Shown here: one piece after another, positions 42,495 through 47,563 of the stretch | How positions within the stretch are numbered: position 1 is the stretch's first letter | How the letters are laid out: each line of letters opens with the position of its first letter | Source of the DNA: Lysobacteraceae bacterium | Lineage (GTDB): Bacteria; Pseudomonadota; Gammaproteobacteria; Xanthomonadales; Xanthomonadaceae | NCBI GenBank assembly: GCA_008015095.1 | Contig: SSEV01000099.1 | Coordinates: 1 to 47,563 of the forward strand | DNA: 47,563 nucleotides | Reading direction: 5' to 3' | The notes under the pieces: generated by a model | What the model saw: only the letters and a program-made list of their open reading frames with translations | Told to the model about the DNA's origin: nothing | Database searches by the model: none | Program-made: the position numbers and the translations under genes

Positions 42495-43106
42495 CTAGGC
42501 CTGCGCACCGCGCATCGGCACGAAATACGGCTGCTGTCTGACCCGCTTGATCCAATGCTCGATGTGCGGATAGCCGCCGAGATCGAAGCCGCCATCCTCG
42601 GCCACATGGGTATACGCGAACAGCGCGATATCGGCGATGGTGTAATGCTCGCCGCCGAACCATGGCAGACGCGCGAGATGACGTTCCATCGCCGCCAAAG
42701 CCTCGTCGCCGTAGGCCTTCAGGGAATCCAGTGTGCCCCGGCGCGGATGATCCTCTGGCAGGAACAGACGGATGAAACGCGCCACCGCGATGTAAGGTTC
42801 GTGACTGTACTGTTCAAAAAACATCCACTGCAGGGTCTTGGCGCGCGCCCAGGGCTCTTCCGGCAGCAGCCTCGTCCCTTGCGCGAGATAGTTCAGAATC
42901 GCATTCGATTCGGACATGGTGCGCCCGTCTTCCAGTTTCAGAACCGGCACTTTGCCGCGATCGTTCATCGTCAGGAATTCCGGCGAGAGGTTCTCGCCGC
43001 GTGTGATATCGACTTCCTGCCAGTCGTATTCGCGACGGAGCTGCGCCATCAGCAGCTGCAGCTTGTAGCAGTTACCGGAGCTGGACATCCCGTAAAGCGT
43101 GATCAC
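42495..43106 (-). CDS. Glutathione S-transferase family protein
   Basis: 203 residues from a GTG at 43106, which has GAGGGG 6 nt upstream and overlaps the GNAT stop (GTGA). The thioredoxin-like N-terminal domain shows ITLYGMSSSGNCYKLQLLM (Ser as the likely catalytic residue), GKVPVLKLEDGRTMSESNAIL (glutathione cis-Pro and ES motif); the C-terminal helical domain has YTIADIALFAYTHVAEDGGFDL. Detoxification or redox role; substrate not evident. Confidence 0.9.
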   Translation of the reverse strand: MITLYGMSSSGNCYKLQLLMAQLRREYDWQEVDITRGENLSPEFLTMNDRGKVPVLKLEDGRTMSESNAILNYLAQGTRLLPEEPWARAKTLQWMFFEQYSHEPYIAVARFIRLFLPEDHPRRGTLDSLKAYGDEALAAMERHLARLPWFGGEHYTIADIALFAYTHVAEDGGFDLGGYPHIEHWIKRVRQQPYFVPMRGAQA

Positions 43107-43651
43107 ATCGCCCCTCGCTGATTGCGCAGACACCATTGTTCGCGGCTCTGGCCCCACAACTCGACCTCCAGCGCCTCGTTCGGCGGCGGCATCTTGACCG
43201 GACCAAGCAGACGTGCGCCTAACCTCATCGCTACCGCTTTTGACGGCATATTGTCCGCCACGATGGTATGCACCACCTGTTCCCAGCCCAGCGTGTCGAA
43301 TGCATAGTCCATAGACGCGACACAGGCTTCTGTGCAATAACCCTTGCCGCGCGCATCAGGGTGCAAGGTCCAACCGACTTCGGTGCCGGGCCAGCCGTCC
43401 GGATACCACGGACCAATCTGGCCGACATACAGGCCGCTCGATTTCTCGATTACGGAAAACATGGCGAATCCCTGCAACAGCCAGGCGCCGGGCATCTGCA
43501 GGAAGCGTCGCCATGCATCGCCGCGCACATGCGGCCCGCCGATGAAGCGGGCCGAGGGGTGCGCCACCATCTCGGCGTAGCGCTCGAAATCCTCGATCCG
43601 CGGCACGCGCAGGATCAGGCGTTCGGTTTCCAGGACCGGAAACGTCTGCAT
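43103..43651 (-). CDS. GNAT acetyltransferase of the RimJ/RimL type
   Basis: 182 residues. Starts with LETERLILRVPRIEDFERYAEM, the classical RimJ/RimL opening, and has the acetyl-CoA loop HPDARGKGYCTEAC and VADNMPSKAVAMRLGARLLG. Acceptor may be a protein N-terminus or a small amine. Coupled to the GST gene by a GTGA overlap, and 18 nt downstream of nothing else on its strand except the dehydrogenase gene that ends at 43670 being transcribed into it. Confidence 0.87.
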   Translation of the reverse strand: MQTFPVLETERLILRVPRIEDFERYAEMVAHPSARFIGGPHVRGDAWRRFLQMPGAWLLQGFAMFSVIEKSSGLYVGQIGPWYPDGWPGTEVGWTLHPDARGKGYCTEACVASMDYAFDTLGWEQVVHTIVADNMPSKAVAMRLGARLLGPVKMPPPNEALEVELWGQSREQWCLRNQRGAM

Positions 43652-43669
43652 GCGCCCGGGCTCTGACGG

Positions 43670-44833
43670 TCAGAACGCGTTGATGCCGGTCAACTCACGG
43701 CCGATCACCAACTGATGCACCGTTTCCGTGCCTTCATAGGTGATGACCGACTCAAGATTCAACGCATGGCGGATCGCATGATGTTCCGTGGTGATGCCGG
43801 CGCCGCCGAGCAGATCGCGACATTCGCGGGCGATATCGATAGCCATCCGGCAGTTGTTCCATTTCGCCAAAGAGACCTGTGCCGGTTGCATCGCGCCAGC
43901 GTCCTTGAGGCGGCCGAGCTGCAACGACAGCAACTGCGCCAGCGTGATGCGTCGGGCCATCTCGGCCATCTTGATCTGGGCGGATTGCGTAGCTGCGACC
44001 GGTCGGCTGAACAGGATCCGTTCCTTGGTATAGCCGAGCGCTTCGTGCAAGCAACCGATCGCCGCACCGATCGGCCCCCAGGTGATGCCGTAACGCGCCT
44101 GGGTCAGGCAACCGAGCGGACCTTTGAGGCCCTTCACGCTCGGCAGGCGATTGCCTTCCGGCACCCGCACATTGTCGAAGTACAACGCGCTGGTGACCGA
44201 AGCGCGAAGGCTCATCTTGTGCTTGATTTCCTGAGCGGTGAACCCGGCCATGCCTTTCTCGACCAGGAATCCCTGAATGCCATCGTCGGTCTGCGCCCAA
44301 ACGATGGCGATATCGGCGAGATTGCCGTTGGTGATCCACATCTTCGAGCCGTTGAGAATCCAATCATCGCCGTCACGCCTGGCGTTGGTCTTCATATTGG
44401 CCGGATCGGAGCCTCCATGCGGTTCGGTCAGTCCAAAGCAGCCGATGATCTTGCCAGCCGCCATGTCCGGCAGCCAACGCATGCGCTGCGTTTCGCTGCC
44501 GTAGGCGTAAATCGGATACATGCACAACGAGCTCTGCACGCTGACAAAGCTACGAATACCGGAGTCGCCTCGCTCGAGTTCCTGGCAGATCAGGCCATAA
44601 CTGACCCCGTTGAGGCCGGCGCAGCCGTATTTTTCGGGCAAAGACGAGCCGAGCAGACCCATTTCAGCGATTTCCGGAACCAGCTCGCGCGGGAAACGCG
44701 CTTCATCGAAGGCCTTGCCGATAATCGGCAGCACACGTTCGTCGGTGAAACGAGCGACGGTATCCTGCACCGCGCGCTCTTCCTCGCTGAGCATGGATCG
44801 AACGTCGTAGAGATCGTAAGGAGGCAGCGCCAT
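43670..44833 (-). CDS. gcdH: Acyl-CoA dehydrogenase, glutaryl-CoA dehydrogenase type
   Basis: 387 residues. FAD/substrate motifs CFGLTEPHGGSDPANMKT and WITNGNLADIAIVWAQ, and YEGTETVHQLVIGRELTG with the catalytic base Glu367. The sequence is of the glutaryl-CoA dehydrogenase branch (ITWGPIGAAIGCLHEAL, CRDLLGGAGIT), which converts glutaryl-CoA to crotonyl-CoA in lysine and tryptophan breakdown. The ATG at 44833 (MALPPYDLYD) fits the family; the upstream ATG at 44896 would add a hydrophobic tail. Ends 19 nt before the GNAT gene. Confidence 0.9.
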   Translation of the reverse strand: MALPPYDLYDVRSMLSEEERAVQDTVARFTDERVLPIIGKAFDEARFPRELVPEIAEMGLLGSSLPEKYGCAGLNGVSYGLICQELERGDSGIRSFVSVQSSLCMYPIYAYGSETQRMRWLPDMAAGKIIGCFGLTEPHGGSDPANMKTNARRDGDDWILNGSKMWITNGNLADIAIVWAQTDDGIQGFLVEKGMAGFTAQEIKHKMSLRASVTSALYFDNVRVPEGNRLPSVKGLKGPLGCLTQARYGITWGPIGAAIGCLHEALGYTKERILFSRPVAATQSAQIKMAEMARRITLAQLLSLQLGRLKDAGAMQPAQVSLAKWNNCRMAIDIARECRDLLGGAGITTEHHAIRHALNLESVITYEGTETVHQLVIGRELTGINAF

Positions 44834-45279
44834 GTAGGGACCGGTCAGGATGAATATGAGCGCGACATTGTATCGGGCCACAACCTGACCCTGCACCCTT
44901 GGATTCCCACGAGTCGCGGCGCCGCCGGATCGATACGATCGGTACAGATCCGCGCATACGCTTCACCGCGCGAGCCACGCTTTTCGCATTTGACCGTCGC
45001 CTTCGTCGATTCGACCGGATAGGCCACGGATTCGTCGAAACGCGCCCCACCTCTCACCAAACGACGACGAGGCCGGGTCGCTCCGGCCTCGTCAGATGTG
45101 TATGCCCCGATGTCAGGAGACGATAGTTCGCTGGGAGCGCAGTGACCGCTCAGCAGTCTGGTCGAACATACGTATCCAAGGCGACCCTCGGCAAATCAAC
45201 CTCTTAGCCACTCTCCTGGCGATGCACGACCCTGAGCTGGCACGAGGGTGAGGCCCAACGAGTCCGCTCTCAATCGCGT
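44834..45279. other. Intergenic region upstream of gcdH
   Basis: 446 nt. A strong hairpin at 45066-45093 is listed separately. A 71-codon frame on the minus strand (44845-45060, TTG/GTG start) is open but has no usable ribosome binding site and is not called. No promoter is assigned with confidence. Confidence 0.4.
45066..45093 (-). terminator. Strong hairpin, possible terminator
   Basis: GACGAGGCCGG (45066-45076) and CCGGCCTCGTC (45083-45093) make a perfect 11-bp stem with a 6-nt loop. It is about 190 nt after the stop of the glycine-zipper gene and 233 nt before gcdH. There is only a short T-rich stretch beyond it on the minus strand. Confidence 0.4.
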
Positions 45280-46098
45280 TCAGCCCCGCTGCGGGACACG
45301 GCCCATTGCGGTTTCAGTGACCACTTGCCCTTCGACCACCGGCAGGCGCCGTCCTGGTTTCTGCGTCATCCGGACCTCATGGTCACGGCCTTCATAGCGG
45401 TAGGTCACGTCGTAGCCGACGACCATCTTTTCGGTCCCCAGCGCGATACGCTTGCCCGGCTTCTGATCGGTGCGCATCGTGTCAGTCGTGCCGTCTGGAT
45501 TGCGATAAGTTACGTTCCAAGCCACGGTGCGTGTGCTACTGCCAGCCTCGTACACGGTACGACACTGGCGATCGTTGCGGGTGACCACCTTGCCGCCCTG
45601 ATGACGCTTATCCATGCGATTGCCGATATAACCGCCGGCCGCCGCACCGGCGACGGTCGCGGCCTTGCGCCCGTTGCCATCACCGATCTGGTTGCCTACC
45701 AGACCACCGATCACCGCGCCAGCCACGGTGCCGCCGATATTGCCATCACGCTCGGGCTGCCGTTCTTCGATGACAACATCCGCGCAGACCTCCCGAGGCG
45801 TCTGCGTCGCGGTGGTCTCACGCACCGGTTCGGTGCCGATGACGGCCGCATACAAGCGTTCGTTGCGGGTCACCGGTTGGACAGCGATCACGTCCGCATA
45901 TTCGAGACGACCCTCGATTGGCAGCCTGTCGTCAGACTGGTCATCGCGGATCATCGCATCAGTTACGGGCAGCACCGCATCGTCAGCTTCCGCAGCAACG
46001 GCCTCCGGTGCTTCCGTGCGGTTATTCATATACGCCGCAGTGGCGACACCTCCTATCAGTAACGAGGCGATGGCGATAGCCAAGGTATTGTGTCTCAT
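45280..46098 (-). CDS. Glycine-zipper 2TM domain envelope protein
   Basis: 272 residues. N-terminal hydrophobic segment (5-22, signal anchor or signal peptide), then an acidic linker, then a glycine zipper (about 117-162: NIGGTVAGAVIGGLVGNQIG, second half VAGAAAGGYIG) like SlyB and the Rickettsia 17-kDa antigen family, and a basic beta-rich C-terminus with WNVTYRNPDGTTDTMRTD. Likely membrane-associated on the periplasmic side. The ATG at 46098 has GGAG 7 nt upstream; 46101 is the alternative. Function unknown. Confidence 0.82.
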   Translation of the reverse strand: MRHNTLAIAIASLLIGGVATAAYMNNRTEAPEAVAAEADDAVLPVTDAMIRDDQSDDRLPIEGRLEYADVIAVQPVTRNERLYAAVIGTEPVRETTATQTPREVCADVVIEERQPERDGNIGGTVAGAVIGGLVGNQIGDGNGRKAATVAGAAAGGYIGNRMDKRHQGGKVVTRNDRQCRTVYEAGSSTRTVAWNVTYRNPDGTTDTMRTDQKPGKRIALGTEKMVVGYDVTYRYEGRDHEVRMTQKPGRRLPVVEGQVVTETAMGRVPQRG

Positions 46099-46274
46099 CA
46101 TGGATCTCCTACTGCGGGATCGGCCGGGGCCGAGGTGACCCGATTGCAGCACCGACAAGCTGAACACCGGCGTATCCGTGTCGCCCCGGGCTGACGAAAA
46201 CATGAATCCGTATGCGCAAACCTGAAACAGCGTGCTAGCGTTCACACATCGTCGTCATTCCGGAGCAATCCACC

Positions 46275-46511
46275 ATGGCCAATCCGTTTGTCGCCCCGAT
46301 TCTTGGCTTTCTAAGCAGGCTCAGCTTTCCGAAGCTGTTCATGCTGGCTGCTGCTCTGTGGGTTCTGGACATTCTTGTGCCCGACTTCATTCCGTTCTTC
46401 GACGAGCTGCTGCTTGGCATCGGGACGCTGTTACTGGCCAACCTGCGTAAGCGCAAAGAGCCGGAACTACAGACGCAGAAACCGCCGATCGAAGGGGAAC
46501 GCACAGGTTGA
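46275..46511 (+). CDS. Small membrane protein (DUF6116-like)
   Basis: 78 residues. Two hydrophobic helices (about 5-32 and 38-56) and a basic/polar tail (LRKRKEPELQTQKPP). GGAG lies 11 nt before the ATG. It resembles a small family common in Xanthomonadaceae (DUF6116, recalled, not checked). It precedes tatD by 9 nt and is probably cotranscribed. Confidence 0.72.
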   Translation: MANPFVAPILGFLSRLSFPKLFMLAAALWVLDILVPDFIPFFDELLLGIGTLLLANLRKRKEPELQTQKPPIEGERTG

Positions 46512-46520
46512 GTCCGCACG

Positions 46521-47288
46521 ATGCTGTTTGATAGCCACTCGCATCTCGATGCGGATGAGTTCGACCCAGATCGCGCCGCCGTGCTAGCTCGGGCCAGGGC
46601 AGCCGGCGTGTTGCGCCAGCTCGTACCAGCCGTCGCCGCCCGGGGTTGGGAAAAACTCCGTGCCTTATGCGCGGCCGAGCCGGGGTTATACCCCGCCTAT
46701 GGCCTGCATCCGATGTACTTGGGTGCGCATCGCGAGCAGCATCTCTTGGATTTGCGCGGCTGGATTGAGCGCGAACACCCGGTCGCGGTAGGCGAATGCG
46801 GGCTCGATTTTTTCGTCGATGGTCTTGATCCGCAAAAACAATCGGTTTTTTTCGAAGGCCAGTTGCGCTTGGCCCGCGAGTTCGACCTGCCGGTAGTGGT
46901 GCATGCGCGTCGCGCGGTCGATCAGGTGATGGCCGCGATTCGGCGCTTCGGGCCTTTGCGCGGCGTGATCCACAGCTATCCTGGCAGCGCCGATCAGGCG
47001 AAACGCCTGTTCGACATGGGGTTTCTGATCGGCATCGGCGGTCCGGTGACCTACGAACGCGCGAGTCGTCTGCGGACGTTGGCGGCGAACGTGCCGATCG
47101 AATGTCTGCTATTGGAAACCGATGCCCCCGACCAGCCTGACGAGGCGCATCGAGGGCTGCGCAACGAACCGGCGCGACTGGTCCGCGTTCGCGACACCAT
47201 CGCCGCATTGCGCGATATCCCGCCCGCGGTGCTGGCAGCAGAAACTACGGCGAACGCACAACGATTGTTCCGCATCGGAATTCAATAG
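46521..47288 (+). CDS. tatD: TatD family metal-dependent DNase
   Basis: 255 residues. Metal ligands in FDSHSHLD (His5-type pair), the Glu in AVGECGLDFF, His in VVVHARRA, His in GVIHSYPGS and Asp in LLLETDAPDQ. It is the TatD amidohydrolase fold used as a 3'-5' exonuclease in DNA repair and DNA degradation. It runs convergently to tcdA with 18 nt between the stops. Confidence 0.93.
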   Translation: MLFDSHSHLDADEFDPDRAAVLARARAAGVLRQLVPAVAARGWEKLRALCAAEPGLYPAYGLHPMYLGAHREQHLLDLRGWIEREHPVAVGECGLDFFVDGLDPQKQSVFFEGQLRLAREFDLPVVVHARRAVDQVMAAIRRFGPLRGVIHSYPGSADQAKRLFDMGFLIGIGGPVTYERASRLRTLAANVPIECLLLETDAPDQPDEAHRGLRNEPARLVRVRDTIAALRDIPPAVLAAETTANAQRLFRIGIQ

Positions 47289-47306
47289 GCCGCCGCTGAA
47301 CGCACT

Positions 47307-47563
47307 CTACGCCGGCCGCTTGGGTTTGAGCACCATTTCCAATGCCTTGCCGGCAGCGGCAAAGGCGAAAGCGCCGGTGATATGGGTGGCCGCGCCTAGG
47401 CCTGCGCCGCAATCGAGCTTCAATGCCGCATCAGCGCCGAGATTCGGGCGCAGCCCGCAGACGCTGCCATCGGGCTGCGGATATTTGACATTCTCCAGCG
47501 AATACACCGCGGGCACACCGAAATAGCGTTGCGGGTTTTTCGGGAAATTGAATTCGCCGCGCA
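47307..47563 (-). CDS. tcdA: tRNA threonylcarbamoyladenosine dehydratase TcdA, C-terminal part
   Basis: 85 codons of the 3' end; the start lies beyond the window. It reads NPQRYFGVPAVYSLENVKYP, then QPDGSVC, and closes with LDCGAGLGAATHITGAFAFAAAG, which matches the end of TcdA/CsdL. The enzyme cyclises t6A37 of tRNA. The ATP-binding and MoeB-like N-terminal domain is not in view. Confidence 0.88.
   Translation of the reverse strand, partial: RGEFNFPKNPQRYFGVPAVYSLENVKYPQPDGSVCGLRPNLGADAALKLDCGAGLGAATHITGAFAFAAAGKALEMVLKPKRPA

Noticed and set aside
41715-43121. 468-codon plus-strand frame antisense to the E1 and GST genes
   Set aside because: It lies opposite the 5' part of the E1 gene and all of the GST gene, and has no family signature or ribosome binding site.
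44845-45060. 71-codon minus-strand frame with TTG/GTG start before gcdH
   Set aside because: The amino-acid content is plausible, but there is no ribosome binding site, the start is weak and a strong hairpin stands just upstream; not enough to call.

Overview
The window is GC-rich, gene-dense chromosome that looks like a gammaproteobacterium of the Xanthomonadaceae/Lysobacteraceae (Lysobacter, Luteimonas, Stenotrophomonas or a relative). The pointers are a VirB7 with a C-terminal N0-like domain (typical of the Xanthomonas-type T4SS), a fused alpha/beta 2-oxo acid dehydrogenase E1, a small DUF6116-like protein, and the creBCD and phoBR-ppk-ppx neighbourhoods. There is no IS element, prophage, CRISPR array, rRNA or tRNA that I can see. 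The first gene (bepA-like protease) and the last gene (tcdA) are cut by the window edges.

Layout. 1-8.9 kb (+): BepA-like protease end, then phoB-phoR-ppk1-ppx, then a GT4 glycosyltransferase overlapping a PAP2 phosphatase. Tandem 7-mers with 11-bp period resembling Pho boxes lie before phoB and again before the glycosyltransferase, so phosphate sensing, polyphosphate metabolism and a possible glycolipid/phosphatidate step look like one phosphate-starvation block. 8.9-15.1 kb (-): GNAT plus nitrilase-family pair, a 280-bp run of eight different hairpins, and creB-creC-creD with a perfect cre tag in front of creD. 15.1-23.8 kb (+ mostly): rlmJ, a DUF808/YedI membrane protein, a GNAT, a small membrane protein (-), mfd and a histidine-phosphatase lipoprotein. 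The gaps from 15.3 to 19.3 kb carry a degenerate composite repeat family.

23.8-28.6 kb (-): virB7-B8-B9-B10-B11, the outer-membrane core, VirB8 and one ATPase of an X-type T4SS, without VirB1-B6 or VirD4 nearby. VirB8 has a 127-residue Gly/Pro/Gln tail. 29.1-36.0 kb (-): a long complex II block, sdhAF4-sdhC-sdhD-sdhA-sdhB-MAPEG-sdhE-ygfX-lolC/E-lolD, with ygfZ (Fe-S maintenance) divergent at its head. 37.0-39.9 kb (-): a Gln-rich 161-aa protein that resembles the XVIPCD secretion domain of X-T4SS effectors, then a secreted protein and a trypsin-like protease in tandem. 40-46.1 kb (-): fused E1, GST, GNAT, glutaryl-CoA dehydrogenase-like enzyme and a glycine-zipper protein. 46.3-47.6 kb: small membrane protein, TatD nuclease, and the 3' end of tcdA.

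The most promising points are (1) the putative PhoB-controlled GT4+PAP2 operon, (2) the isolated VirB7-11 operon together with an XVIPCD-like protein about 8 kb away, (3) the eight-hairpin array at 10.55-10.83 kb, and (4) the composite intergenic repeat at 15-19 kb. All calls come from reading the sequence; no database search was run.
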